Source: Lachnospiraceae bacterium
Lineage (GTDB): Bacteria > Bacillota > Clostridia > Lachnospirales > Lachnospiraceae
Reading direction: 5' to 3'
Assembly: GCA_030540075.1 (NCBI GenBank)
Contig: JAUNWX010000007.1
Span: 1-64,000, forward strand
Length of the DNA: 64,000 nucleotides
In this document: positions 34,019 to 42,994 of the stretch, piece by piece
Layout: every line of letters begins with the position of its first letter
Position numbering within the stretch: the first letter of the stretch is position 1
Program-made: the position numbers and the translations under genes
Notes under the pieces: model-generated
Seen by the model: the letters and a program-made list of their open reading frames with translations, nothing else
Told to the model about the DNA's origin: nothing
Database searches by the model: none

Positions 34019-35221
34019 TTACTGGAGAAACGGGCAGAACTCCTTCGGCGGGGCGGCGGTGATGGTCTGGCCGGCGAGGTTGCGGAGCGGGCCGGCGAGG
34101 TTTTCCGGGAAGTGCAGTTCCCACGCGTGGAGGAGCTGCGACTTCACGCCACCATGGGTCCGGTAGTACGCATTGGCGTCCTTCCGTCCGTACTTCGGGT
34201 CCCCGATGATCGGGTGGCCGATGGCGCGGAGGTGCGCACGGATCTGGTGGGTCTTGCCGGTGATGAGATGGACCTTCAGTACCGTGTAATCCCCGCTACG
34301 CTTCAGCGGTTCGTACGCGGTATGGATTTCAGCGGCGTCCGGGAACGGCTGCGGGCGGATCTCGACGCGATTCGTACGCTCGTCCTTTGCGAGGTAGCCG
34401 TCGATGCGCTGTGCGTGGTCAATGTCTCCACATACGATGGCGAGGTAATACTTCTCCATCGTTCGGTCACGGAGCAGGCCGGCGAGCGCCTGCAGCGCCG
34501 GGAGGGTCTTCCCGAAGAGGATGAGGCCGGAGGTGTTCCGGTCGAGGCGGTTCGCAATGCCCGGCTTGAAGGTCTGGAGCTGCGCCTCCGTGAGCGCGCC
34601 GGTCGCCATCAGGTACTGGAGGCAGCGCTCGTTCACGGACGGAAGCCCGGAGGCATCCGACTGACTGAGCCAGCCCGCCGGCTTGTTCAGAACCAGCAGG
34701 TTTTCATCCTCATAGACGATATGCTTCCGAAATTCATTAATATCAAACGCGCGCTGATCTCCTCTTTCAGAAGCACTTACAGATGATTCACCACGACGCG
34801 TCTGTGCGCGCTTCCCTGCGGGAGATTCGTTGCGATACGCTTGCGCGCTGCTCTTTCCTGTGGAAGATCCGTTACGATACGTCTGCGCGCTGTTTTTTCC
34901 TGCGGATGATGTCTTATCCGATGCCGGACAGGCACGCGGAGCGGATGCATTCGCGCTCATCTCCCGATTCTTTTCAGCACTTCCGGAATACTGCTCCGTC
35001 CGCCCCGTCATGGTGGCGAAGGTCTCCTCGGAGAAGTACATCTTCACGGAGTCCCCGAGGTTCAGGATTTCCTTTCCCTCAGCCTTCTTATCGTTCAGCA
35101 CGATGTTCTTCTTCCGGAGCATCTTATAGATGAAGGAGGTATTCGCGTTTTTCAGGTATTTCCGCAGCAGCTTGTCGAGGCGCTGCCCGGCTTCATTGGT
35201 CGATACGTTGATTTCTCTCAC
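34019..35221 (-). CDS. RluA/RluC-family pseudouridine synthase with low-complexity insert
   Basis: The 400-residue enzyme isomerises uridine in rRNA (the exact site is unknown). An S4 RNA-binding domain occupies residues 1-65. The catalytic domain begins near 165 (VYEDENLLVLNKPAGW) and holds Asp227 in ANRLDRNTSGL, and later GKTHQIRAHL. Between them, about 72-160, is a Ser/Ala/Lys/Arg-rich insert with 14-residue tandem repeats at 105-144. The start is GTG at 35221, overlapping the stop of the upstream dehydrogenase gene by four bases, with GAGG 7 bases upstream. Confidence 0.9.
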   Translation of the reverse strand: MREINVSTNEAGQRLDKLLRKYLKNANTSFIYKMLRKKNIVLNDKKAEGKEILNLGDSVKMYFSEETFATMTGRTEQYSGSAEKNREMSANASAPRACPASDKTSSAGKNSAQTYRNGSSTGKSSAQAYRNESPAGKRAQTRRGESSVSASERGDQRAFDINEFRKHIVYEDENLLVLNKPAGWLSQSDASGLPSVNERCLQYLMATGALTEAQLQTFKPGIANRLDRNTSGLILFGKTLPALQALAGLLRDRTMEKYYLAIVCGDIDHAQRIDGYLAKDERTNRVEIRPQPFPDAAEIHTAYEPLKRSGDYTVLKVHLITGKTHQIRAHLRAIGHPIIGDPKYGRKDANAYYRTHGGVKSQLLHAWELHFPENLAGPLRNLAGQTITAAPPKEFCPFLQ

Positions 35222-36078
35222 AGAGCTTCCTCACTTCCTGCTTTTTTATGATGGAAGGCAGAGCCGGTGACGAGCTGGTCGCCTGCATTGGCCGCATGCA
35301 AGTCGTGGGCGCAGCTGCCGTTCAGGAGGCGCATGCTCAGCATGATCAGCTTTGTCGGCAGGAGCTTACTGAGTACGCGGAGCAGCTTCATGCTCGCGCC
35401 GTACACGGACATCTCTTTTCCGAGCACACTGTCCATCAGCGCGAGCTGGCAGACCTTCTCCGGGTTCGCCATGAAGAGGTATTTGTAGAACGGGATGTGG
35501 CCACTGGTCTCGGCGCGCTCGAAAAACTCGGTCTTCACCGGGCCCGGGCAGACGGCGGTGACACGGATGCCGGTCGACCGCAACTCCTCGGCGAGGCTCT
35601 GGCTGAAGCTCAGCACGTAGCTCTTCGACGCGGCGTAGATGGCGAAATTCGGCTGTGGCAGGAAGGCCGCACTTGACGCGAAGTTCACGATACGGGACTT
35701 CGTGGCCATGTACGGCAGGCAGAGGCGCGTGATCGCAGTGAGTGCGCCAATGTTCAGGTCCACCATGCCGAGCTGGTCCTCGAGGCTTAATCCCCTGATG
35801 GTACCGATCTGGCCGTAGCCCGCGGCGTTCACGAGGAATACGATCTCCGGTGTCTCCTCTGCGAGGGCACGCTGCAGGGTATCCCGTGCGGTGCTTGTCT
35901 GCAGGTCGTCGGTGAAGAAGCGGCATGGCTTCGTGAGCTGCTTCTCGAGGGCTTCCAGGCGCTCGACACGGCGGCCGAACAGCCAGAACGCCTCGATGTT
36001 CGGGATGGTATCATTCAGTTCGATGGCCATGCGGCGGCCCATGCCGGAGCTCGCACCGGTGATGATCGCGATTTTCAT
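35218..36078 (-). CDS. Short-chain dehydrogenase/reductase
   Basis: The 286-residue protein has the SDR cofactor motif TGASSGMG at 7-14, the NNAG-like NAAG, the catalytic Ser in FASSAAF and the catalytic pair YAASK. Its C-terminal extension is hydrophobic and basic, as in membrane-associated SDRs acting on lipids or ketones; the substrate cannot be told. The start at 36078 has AGAGGTG 5 bases upstream; 13 further codons upstream are unsupported. It is translationally coupled to the pseudouridine synthase gene by a GTGA overlap. Confidence 0.9.
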   Translation of the reverse strand: MKIAIITGASSGMGRRMAIELNDTIPNIEAFWLFGRRVERLEALEKQLTKPCRFFTDDLQTSTARDTLQRALAEETPEIVFLVNAAGYGQIGTIRGLSLEDQLGMVDLNIGALTAITRLCLPYMATKSRIVNFASSAAFLPQPNFAIYAASKSYVLSFSQSLAEELRSTGIRVTAVCPGPVKTEFFERAETSGHIPFYKYLFMANPEKVCQLALMDSVLGKEMSVYGASMKLLRVLSKLLPTKLIMLSMRLLNGSCAHDLHAANAGDQLVTGSAFHHKKAGSEEAL

Positions 36079-36220
36079 AACTGCACCTCTTCTCTTTCTT
36101 TGATATCCAGTATACAATGCCGGCGATGTACCGAGCCTGCCGAAGCATCATCCCAGCCATAAAAGTTCCTTTTCGGCGGGAACCAGCATGCCGTACGATA
36201 GTCTGACCAGGGCATAAAAA

Positions 36221-36246
36221 AACCGGAAGCTCTATAGCTTCCGGTT
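36221..36246 (-). terminator. Terminator of tRNA-Leu
   Basis: An 11 bp stem (36221-36231 with 36236-36246, loop of 4) is followed on the minus strand by seven T residues. It starts 6 bases after the tRNA. Confidence 0.92.
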
Positions 36247-36252
36247 CATTCC

Positions 36253-36336
36253 TGCGGGAGATGGGACTTGAACCCACACGTCCTATCGGACACAAGATCC
36301 TTAGTCTTGCCTGTCTGCCAATTTCAGCACTCCCGC
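36253..36336 (-). tRNA. tRNA-Leu (anticodon AAG)
   Basis: The 84-nt gene folds into a class II tRNA. The acceptor stem is GCGGGAG/CTCCCGC with discriminator A, the anticodon stem is CAAGA/TCTTG with loop CTAAGGA, and the T arm is GTGGG/CCCAT. A long variable arm supports Leu. The anticodon is AAG (plus-strand 36300-36302), decoding CUU and, if A34 is deaminated to inosine, CUC and CUA. CCA is not encoded. Confidence 0.92.
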
Positions 36337-36435
36337 GCGACAAGGTGTATATTAGCACAGCGGAAGGCAGTTGGCAACAACTTTTTTCATTTTTTGTTTT
36401 GCTTCCGGGAAGACTTTACTCTTCCCGGCTATGAC

Positions 36436-36645
36436 AGGGTCAGACCCCATCATGGCACCGGTACGAGGGCACTTTATCTACGATGGGGTCAGACCCCCTG
36501 GCCTCTCGGAAGTTTACGGGAAAGGCAGGGGTCAGACCCCATCATGGTGCCGGTACGTGGGCGCTTTATCTGCGATGGGGTCAGACCCCCTGGCCTCCCG
36601 ATAGTTTACGGTACGGGCAGCTGGTCTGACACCCATGGCCTCTCG
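36436..36645. repeat. Tandem 92 bp GGGGTCAGACCCC repeats
   Basis: Palindromes lie at 36436-36448 (first base changed), 36485-36497, 36528-36540 and 36577-36589. They form two 92 bp units plus a decayed third start near 36620. Each unit carries a downstream CTGGCCTCYCG block shared with 33987. The repeats fill the 309 bp gap between tRNA-Leu and the NYN-domain gene; I see no gene there. Confidence 0.8.
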
Positions 36646-39306
36646 TTAATTTTCTTCTGCTTCCGTCGTGGTCGGCTGCGCGGCGAGCTGGGCCTTGCGG
36701 GCCTTGATGTCCTCCTGAACGGACTTCTTCGTGCTTTCGTAGATGGCACGACCCTGCTCACGGCCGAAGGCCTTCATCAGGCGTACGTAGTAGGTGTGTA
36801 AGGTGTTGATGCCTTCACTGTACTTTTTCTTCGTGAGCTGAATGTCTTCTTCCGTCATCTCAAGGATCGGCTGCGCGTCCGTCGCGTCTGCATCGGATTT
36901 CTGTTCAGCCGACTCCTTTTTATCGTCTTTTTTCGCCGACTTCTTCGCGCTCTTTTTCTTCGTCGACTTCTTCGAAGCGGAAGCGGTATTCTCCGTATTT
37001 ATTTCCGATTTTTCTGAAGCGTTCGCTGTATTCTGCGTAGCCTTCGTCTCCGAAGCGCCGGAGTTCTTTTCGGAATCCTCTTCGTGCTTTACAGCATCTG
37101 CTTTCCTTTTACCTTCCGGCTTACTGGAGGACGCAGACTTTTTCGCGTCTACAGACTTCTCCGAAGCATCCGACTCCTTCTTTACAGAAGCGGACTTCTT
37201 CGCCTTCCGATGGGCGCCGGTCTTCTTCGTTGCTTCGGATTTCTTTTCGTCTGTCACTGCAGGCTGTCCGGCCTGAGCATGCGTTGCTGTCGCCTTCTTT
37301 TCATCTGTTACTGTGGTCTGTCCGCTTACGGAAGCTTCTGCCGAGGCCGTCTCCACAGTTTCTTCGAGCTGCACTTCTGTTGTCTTTTCACGCTGTGCTT
37401 CCGCCGCGGTCTGCATCGCGTTTTCAGACTTCGTCATGTCTGCAGCAGACATTTCTGACTGATCGGCGGTCTCCGCCATGAATTCTGCAGGCTTCTCAGT
37501 TGTCATGTCAGCGATCTTTACTGCTGTCGCATCGGCCGCGTGCTTTTCTTCCGCAGTGTCCTTTTCCGTGACATCTGCGTTTACCTTTACATCAGTAACA
37601 GCCTTCTTCTCCGACTTACGATCTGAAATTGTCGCATCCGCTTCATCTATGGTCTTCACAGCATCTGCAGCGTTCTTCTCCGACTTACGATCTGCAGTTT
37701 TCTCATCCACTGTCTCTGCGTTCTTCTCAGTCGCCTCCGTCTTCGGTGCGTCGTCCTTCTTCTCTGCGTTTTCCTCTGCCGGACCGCCTACTCTCTTCAT
37801 GGAGAGGGTGACCGGATCCCAGACGAACTGTACGCGGTTCGGATCAGCCTTTACTACAGCCGCCGTCTTCTTCTCAGTCTTCACAAGCGCTGCTGTTTCC
37901 TGCTTCATCTGTGTGAGTGCTGTACCGGTCGTCACATCCAGTGCCACATTCCCGGAAACATTCTGCTTTTCTTCATTCTTACGGTTCTCAGAAGCGCGCT
38001 GCTTTTCATCACTTACCGATTGCGTATTCTGCTTCGGATGATTTCTGTTCTTAGCGGCAGACGGCTCGCCCTGCTCATCCTTCTTATCTTCGCGCTCCTG
38101 GCGCTTATCGAGGGCGATGCGGGAAGCCTCGTTCATCTTCATGATGCCATCATAGCCACCGAAACGCTCCTGTGACGGCTCACTCGTCGTGTTCTGCTCC
38201 GCTGTGCTGCTCTGCTCCTGGCGATTACCCGACTGCTCACGTGTGCTGCGCGTGTTCTGGGTCCGGGCATCGGCATCACGGCCGGTGCGCTGCTCGCTGT
38301 CGGTCTTCTCTGCCGCAGTGGTATCCGCACGATCCTGCACATTCCGATCGTCACGCTCCGGACGATCATTCCGCTCATTGCGATGATTCTGATCGTTGCG
38401 ACGGTTTCGGCCATTGCGTCCACGGCCGCCACGCTCACTGCGTCCCGTAGTCGTTGAAGTCTCCGCTTCAGTGACAGTAGCCACATCGGAAGCATTGTCC
38501 GGAGATACGGACCCCGTCATCGCATCCTCACGCTGTGCCGCAGAATCGGACGGCGCATCAGGGGCTGGCGATGTATTCTGCATATCGCGACCAGACGGCT
38601 TCTTCTGTGAAAGACGCTCCTCTGCTGCCGACTTTTTCTGACCATCGTGCGCATCCGCAGCCGTCTGTCCCTCACGTGCGATGCTCTCCGACTTCGAAGC
38701 GGCACTGCTCAGCTCCTTCGCGAGCTGATCGGCCGGGGTCTCGGTCATGAGCGGATTCGGCAGGATCGCCACCGGCTCACTGACTTCCATGAAATTCCGG
38801 GTATCGTTCCGACGACGACGCTGGTTGCTGCGGCTGAGGGTCGGACGGGTCGGGATGGTGTTCATCGTCGTGAATGCATCGACGAGCATCGCCTTCTGCT
38901 CACGCTCCTTGCAGAGACGGATCCGGGCTTCGTCGTTCAGCTCCGAGCTCAGCAGGCACTGCTTGATCGTCTCACCGAGCAGGATCTCCGCGCCGCGCAG
39001 GCTGTGCCAGAAATCGCGCACGGCGGCGTAGCCGTGATCCTTCGATACGATACAGATTTTCTCGCCCGAATCCAGGAACATCCCGGTTGTCGACGCGATG
39101 TACATGTCGAGCGCGTTACTGTGCTGCTTCAGCAGCTTCACGAGACGCACATGCACCCCGTTCTTCCGAAGATCATCCACGACGCCCTTCGTCACGGCGC
39201 TGTTCTCATCACTGTAGTACATCACGAGCGTATCGCTCTCATTGAGGTAGGTATAGCCCTCCAGACCCGATGCATGGGTATTCTCAAAATCCACTAAAAT
39301 AATCAC
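36646..39306 (-). CDS. NYN/PIN-like domain protein with long charged low-complexity body
   Basis: The first 130 residues form a NYN (PIN-like nuclease) domain: ILVDFENTH with Asp6, LDMYIASTTG with Asp67, and IVSKDHGY with Asp90, spaced like the acidic metal site of these RNases. From about 190 to 810 the protein is almost wholly Lys, Glu, Ala, Thr, Ser, Asp and Arg, without globular signal. The last 70 residues (EEDIQLTKKKYSEGINTLHTYYVRLMKAFG) look folded again. I choose a GTG start at 39306, because AAGGAG is 5 bases upstream and the domain starts immediately; this gives 886 residues. An RNA-related role is plausible but unproven. Confidence 0.75.
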   Translation of the reverse strand: MIILVDFENTHASGLEGYTYLNESDTLVMYYSDENSAVTKGVVDDLRKNGVHVRLVKLLKQHSNALDMYIASTTGMFLDSGEKICIVSKDHGYAAVRDFWHSLRGAEILLGETIKQCLLSSELNDEARIRLCKEREQKAMLVDAFTTMNTIPTRPTLSRSNQRRRRNDTRNFMEVSEPVAILPNPLMTETPADQLAKELSSAASKSESIAREGQTAADAHDGQKKSAAEERLSQKKPSGRDMQNTSPAPDAPSDSAAQREDAMTGSVSPDNASDVATVTEAETSTTTGRSERGGRGRNGRNRRNDQNHRNERNDRPERDDRNVQDRADTTAAEKTDSEQRTGRDADARTQNTRSTREQSGNRQEQSSTAEQNTTSEPSQERFGGYDGIMKMNEASRIALDKRQEREDKKDEQGEPSAAKNRNHPKQNTQSVSDEKQRASENRKNEEKQNVSGNVALDVTTGTALTQMKQETAALVKTEKKTAAVVKADPNRVQFVWDPVTLSMKRVGGPAEENAEKKDDAPKTEATEKNAETVDEKTADRKSEKNAADAVKTIDEADATISDRKSEKKAVTDVKVNADVTEKDTAEEKHAADATAVKIADMTTEKPAEFMAETADQSEMSAADMTKSENAMQTAAEAQREKTTEVQLEETVETASAEASVSGQTTVTDEKKATATHAQAGQPAVTDEKKSEATKKTGAHRKAKKSASVKKESDASEKSVDAKKSASSSKPEGKRKADAVKHEEDSEKNSGASETKATQNTANASEKSEINTENTASASKKSTKKKSAKKSAKKDDKKESAEQKSDADATDAQPILEMTEEDIQLTKKKYSEGINTLHTYYVRLMKAFGREQGRAIYESTKKSVQEDIKARKAQLAAQPTTTEAEEN

Positions 39307-39337
39307 TGTTGCTCCTTCTGCTTTCGCTGATGCTCTC

Positions 39338-39435
39338 TCAGGTTCCAGCCTCTGCATCCCGCAGATACTTCAGTACAGTCGCCAGCTCTCTGCTCATGCA
39401 TCCCGGAAGAAGCCTGCATGCGACACAGCTCGCAT
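39338..39435 (-). CDS. Two overlapping tiny ORFs upstream of the NYN gene
   Basis: A 13-codon ORF starts at 39435 with GGAGGTG 6 bases upstream and stops at 39394. A 19-codon ORF starts at 39397, overlapping that stop by four bases, and ends at 39338, 31 bases before the NYN start. They may be a leader peptide pair. Apart from the strong ribosome binding site there is no evidence of translation. The rest of the 39307-39633 gap has only the bidirectional terminator at its right end. Confidence 0.2.
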
Positions 39436-39599
39436 ACAGAACACCTCCGCACTTCACCAGATGTAATACGATCCGTTCATTCAGGATCGCTTCAACACGT
39501 CCGTCTCATCCGGCTCACATTCTCTTGCATAGAGTAAAACCGAAGCCTGTACAAACCCAGAGTTTTAAAACATAATTTTAAATCGTGACTAGTATAACA

Positions 39600-39629
39600 A
39601 AAAAACCGGTTCAAATGAACCGGTTTTTT
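39600..39629. terminator. Bidirectional terminator beside tRNA-Ser
   Basis: A 13 bp stem with A-run and T-run flanks (39600-39612 with 39617-39629, loop AAAT) lies 4 bases after tRNA-Ser. It works in both directions. Confidence 0.92.
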
Positions 39630-39633
39630 CAAG

Positions 39634-39719
39634 CGACGAGGATGAGACTCGAACTCACAACCCGCATACACGGGCACCAACTTTCCAGGCTGGCCGACTA
39701 CCAATTATCACACCTCGTC
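39634..39719 (-). tRNA. tRNA-Ser (anticodon GGA)
   Basis: The 86-nt gene has acceptor stem GACGAGG/CCTCGTC with discriminator G, anticodon stem CCAGC/GTTGG with loop CTGGAAA, and a long variable arm (GCCCG/CGGG-like). The anticodon GGA (plus-strand 39684-39686) reads UCC and UCU. CCA is not encoded. Confidence 0.93.
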
Positions 39720-39831
39720 ATGTGTTGTGCTGCATCAATCCAGCTCGTTTATAATAGCAAAGCACCACGCCCGCGTCAAGCACTAATTTTAAAAAAATCC
39801 AAGCTGGCGTGTAACCGTGTAACAGCTCAGG

Positions 39832-39867
39832 CAAGGGGCCCCTCCGAGGCCCCAGGCCTTGCTGCGA
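39832..39867 (-). terminator. GC-rich hairpin after oppF
   Basis: GCAAGG and CCTTGC-like arms enclose GGGCCC-type inner pairing just past the oppF stop. There is no T run. It probably closes the opp operon and belongs to the same GC-hairpin class as others here. Confidence 0.5.
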
Positions 39868-39876
39868 CCTGCTTAC

Positions 39877-40833
39877 TTAATCATACACCAGCGGTGCTTT
39901 CTTCATCCACTCGGTGAACTCTTCGTCCGTGCAGCGTACATAGTGGCTGCCCTCCACGAGGTGCTTCGTGCCCTTCGTGTAGTCGATGCCGGAGGTCTTA
40001 TAGTCATAGCTCTCCGCGACGCGTTTCTTCTCGACCACCGGGTTCGGGCTCGGGATCGCGCTCAGCAGCGAGCGGGTATACGGGTGCACCGGATGGTTGA
40101 AGATCTCCTCGGTCGTGCCTGTCTCGAGCAGATGTCCGAGATGGAGGACGCCGATGCGGTCGGAAATATACTTGACCATCGAAAGATCATGCGCGATGAA
40201 GAGGTACGCGGTACCAGTCTCCTCCTGAATATCCTTCATGAGGTTCACGACCTGCGCCTGGATCGAAACATCGAGCGCGGAGATACACTCATCCGCGATG
40301 ATCAGCTTCGGGTTCATGATGAGCACACGGGCAATGCCTACACGCTGACGCTGTCCACCGGAGAACTGATGCGGATAACGGGTCGCGTGCTCCGGTGCGA
40401 GGCCAACCTTCTTGAGGATCGCCTTCACCATCTGGTCACGCTCTGCCGCGTTCGCAAACTTGTGATGGATATCGAGACCCTCTCCGATGATGTCCTCGAC
40501 CTTCTTACGCGGATTGAGCGAAGCCATCGGGTCCTGGAAGATCATCTGCATATCATTGCGGAGGAGCTTCTGGGTATCCTTGCTCATCTTACCGCTGATA
40601 TCCTTTCCTTCGAACAGAATCTTACCCGCGGTCGGATCGTAGAGACGGATCACGGAGCGTCCGATCGTCGACTTACCGGAGCCGGACTCGCCGACGAGGC
40701 CGTAGGTCTCGCCCGGATAGATCTCGAAGCTGACGTCATCGACGGCCTTGACCGTGAAAGAATTCGAAACCTTGAAATACTGCTTTAAGCCGTCCACTTT
40801 CAGGATCGGCTCCTGATTATAATTCACTGCCAT
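39877..40833 (-). CDS. oppF: Peptide ABC importer ATPase OppF
   Basis: This is one of two ATPases that drive oligopeptide uptake. The 318-residue protein has Walker [13 protein letters not shown], signature SGGQRQRVGIARVL, Walker B LIIADECISALD and the H-loop AHD. The last 70 residues form the oligopeptide/dipeptide C-terminal extension (EEIFNHPVHPYTRSLLSAIP). AAGGAG lies 9 bases upstream, and the start overlaps the oppD end by 17 bases. It is the last gene of oppABCDF. Confidence 0.95.
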   Translation of the reverse strand: MAVNYNQEPILKVDGLKQYFKVSNSFTVKAVDDVSFEIYPGETYGLVGESGSGKSTIGRSVIRLYDPTAGKILFEGKDISGKMSKDTQKLLRNDMQMIFQDPMASLNPRKKVEDIIGEGLDIHHKFANAAERDQMVKAILKKVGLAPEHATRYPHQFSGGQRQRVGIARVLIMNPKLIIADECISALDVSIQAQVVNLMKDIQEETGTAYLFIAHDLSMVKYISDRIGVLHLGHLLETGTTEEIFNHPVHPYTRSLLSAIPSPNPVVEKKRVAESYDYKTSGIDYTKGTKHLVEGSHYVRCTDEEFTEWMKKAPLVYD

Positions 40834-41911
40834 CGATGCCGGCTCCTTTCTTCATACGTTCGATTCTTGCGCGAAGCTCCGCCGGCATCTCTACCTTCGG
40901 TGCGCGCGGGTCCAGAAGCCAGGTGGCTGCATAGTGCGTATCGCTGATCTTAAACATAGGCGGATCGGCCTTGTCGTCGACATCAAGCGCAAACTTGTTA
41001 CGCGGCGCGAAGGCATCGCCCTGCTTCTCGTGGAGAAGGTTTGGCGGTGAACCCGGGATCGTATAGAGACGCTCGTCGGCGGTGTCGAGGTCCGGCATCG
41101 CACTGAGGAGGCCCCAGGTGTACGGATGACGCGGATCGTAGTAGATCTCGTTGATCGTACCCTTCTCGACGATCTTACCGGCGTACATGACATTGACGTA
41201 GTCCGCCACCTTCGCCACAACACCGAGGTCATGGGTAATGTAAATGACGGAAATACCGCGCTCCTCCTGGATCTTCTTGATGAGCTCCAGGATCTTCGCC
41301 TGAATGGTTACATCGAGCGCGGTCGTCGGCTCATCACAGATCAGCAGGTCCGGATCACAGGCCAGCGCGATCGCGATGACGACACGCTGCCGCATACCAC
41401 CGGAGAGCTGGTGCGGATAGTTCTTCATCCGCTTCTCCGGCTCCTCGATGCCGACCTCACGAAGCAGCTCGACCGCACGCTTCCAGGCATCCTCCTTCTT
41501 CGTCTTATAGTGCCAGATCATGCCCTCCATGATCTGCTTTCCGATGTTCATCGTCGGGTCGAGGGAGGTCATCGGGTCCTGGAACACCATCGAGATCCGC
41601 TTGCCGTTGATGTGCTTACGAATCCACTTCTTGTCCTTTTCGAGGATCTCGACCGTCTCGGTCTGCCCATCTGCATGGGTATAGGTGAAGCGGATGGAGC
41701 CCGCATTGACCGTCGCGTTCTTCGCGAGGATGCCCATGGCGGCCTTCATCGTGACCGACTTACCGGAGCCGGACTCACCGACGATTGCGACCGTCTCCCC
41801 CTTGTAAAGGTCAATGTCTACGCCCCGGATGGCATGCACCATCCCGGCCGTCGTCTTAAAGCTGATATCAAGATTCTCAATCTTGAGAATTTTCTCTTTC
41901 TGTTCTGCCAT
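40817..41911 (-). CDS. oppD: Peptide ABC importer ATPase OppD
   Basis: The partner ATPase of OppF has 364 residues. Walker A is [13 protein letters not shown], the signature is [15 protein letters not shown], and Walker B is [12 protein letters not shown]. The C-terminal region carries the [12 protein letters not shown] segment in place of the cysteine-rich 4Fe-4S motif seen in many OppD proteins; I see no clear Cys cluster. GAAGGAG lies upstream of ATG. The gap to oppC is one base. Confidence 0.95.
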   Translation of the reverse strand: MAEQKEKILKIENLDISFKTTAGMVHAIRGVDIDLYKGETVAIVGESGSGKSVTMKAAMGILAKNATVNAGSIRFTYTHADGQTETVEILEKDKKWIRKHINGKRISMVFQDPMTSLDPTMNIGKQIMEGMIWHYKTKKEDAWKRAVELLREVGIEEPEKRMKNYPHQLSGGMRQRVVIAIALACDPDLLICDEPTTALDVTIQAKILELIKKIQEERGISVIYITHDLGVVAKVADYVNVMYAGKIVEKGTINEIYYDPRHPYTWGLLSAMPDLDTADERLYTIPGSPPNLLHEKQGDAFAPRNKFALDVDDKADPPMFKISDTHYAATWLLDPRAPKVEMPAELRARIERMKKGAGIDGSEL

Positions 41912-41912
41912 C

Positions 41913-42992
41913 TTACATCTCCTTCATCTTCGGATCGAGTGCCTCACGGAGACCATCGGCAATCAGGTTAAATGAAAGCATCAGAAGCGCCATGACGATG
42001 ATCGGTGGGATGATCTGATATGGATGGGTCGTAAAGCTGTTGTAGCCATCGGAAATCAGGGAGCCGAGGGAGCACTGCGGAACCGGGATACCCAGCCCGA
42101 CGAAGCTCAGGAACGCCTCGGTGAAGATGGCGGTCGGAATCGAGAACATGACCTGGGTGATGATCGGTCCGATGATGTTCGGAAGGATCTCCTTGAAGAT
42201 GATATGGAACGCGCCGGCACCGAGGGTTCTCGATGCGAGGACGAACTCCTGCTCCTTCAGCTTCAGCATCTCGGCACGGGCGATACGGCTCATGCCGACC
42301 CACTCGGTCAGCATCAGAGCGAAGATGATGGTCACCATACCCGGCTTCAGCACGAGGAGAAGCAGGGTCACGATGACGAGTCGCGGGATGCCGTTCATGA
42401 TCTCGAGGATACGCTGCATGATGATATCGGTCTTGCCGCCAAAGTAACCGGAAATGAGACCATAGGACATACCGATCACCATGTCGATGATGGTCGCCGC
42501 GAAGGCGATGATCAGGGAGACACGGGTACCGGACCAGGTTCTCGTAAAGATGTCGCGGCCATAACGGTCGGTACCGAACCAGTAGAAGGTATCGTAGAGC
42601 TTCTTCGCTGCATACTCGTTCACGAGCTTCTTGCCGGTGGTGGTCTTCATCTTCTCGGAACCGTCCAGGATACCGAGGTTCTCGACCACCTGCATACGCG
42701 GTGCGAGGTTCTTCATCGAAAGATTCTGGGCAGAGAAGCTGTAGCCGGAGATCTTCGGTCCGATGATCGCCATGAGGGTAATCAGGATGACGAACACGAG
42801 GCCGATAACCGCACTCTTCTTATGGAAGAAACGCGTCGTTACATCCTTCCAGAAGGACTGGGAGGAGAAGTTCGTATCGATGGCGATCTCGCCGGCATTA
42901 TCCTTCCGGACGAAGTCACTGTCGACCGGAACATAAGCATTGACCACACCCGCTGTCTGGGCTGTCAGTAGCTGTTTTTTCTTTCCAAACAT
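41913..42992 (-). CDS. oppC: Peptide ABC importer permease OppC
   Basis: The 359-residue inner-membrane subunit has a polar N-terminal tail, one helix near 55-75, and a five-helix BPD_transp_1 domain. The EAA loop reads EMLKLKEQEFVLASRTLGAGAFHIIFKEILPN, trimmed here to its recognisable core ASRTLGAG. An extended loop between the first helix and the core (about 75-140) is usual for OppC. The ribosome binding site is weak, AAAGGA 12 bases away, and coupling with oppB two bases upstream may help. Confidence 0.94.
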   Translation of the reverse strand: MFGKKKQLLTAQTAGVVNAYVPVDSDFVRKDNAGEIAIDTNFSSQSFWKDVTTRFFHKKSAVIGLVFVILITLMAIIGPKISGYSFSAQNLSMKNLAPRMQVVENLGILDGSEKMKTTTGKKLVNEYAAKKLYDTFYWFGTDRYGRDIFTRTWSGTRVSLIIAFAATIIDMVIGMSYGLISGYFGGKTDIIMQRILEIMNGIPRLVIVTLLLLVLKPGMVTIIFALMLTEWVGMSRIARAEMLKLKEQEFVLASRTLGAGAFHIIFKEILPNIIGPIITQVMFSIPTAIFTEAFLSFVGLGIPVPQCSLGSLISDGYNSFTTHPYQIIPPIIVMALLMLSFNLIADGLREALDPKMKEM

Positions 42993-42994
42993 AC

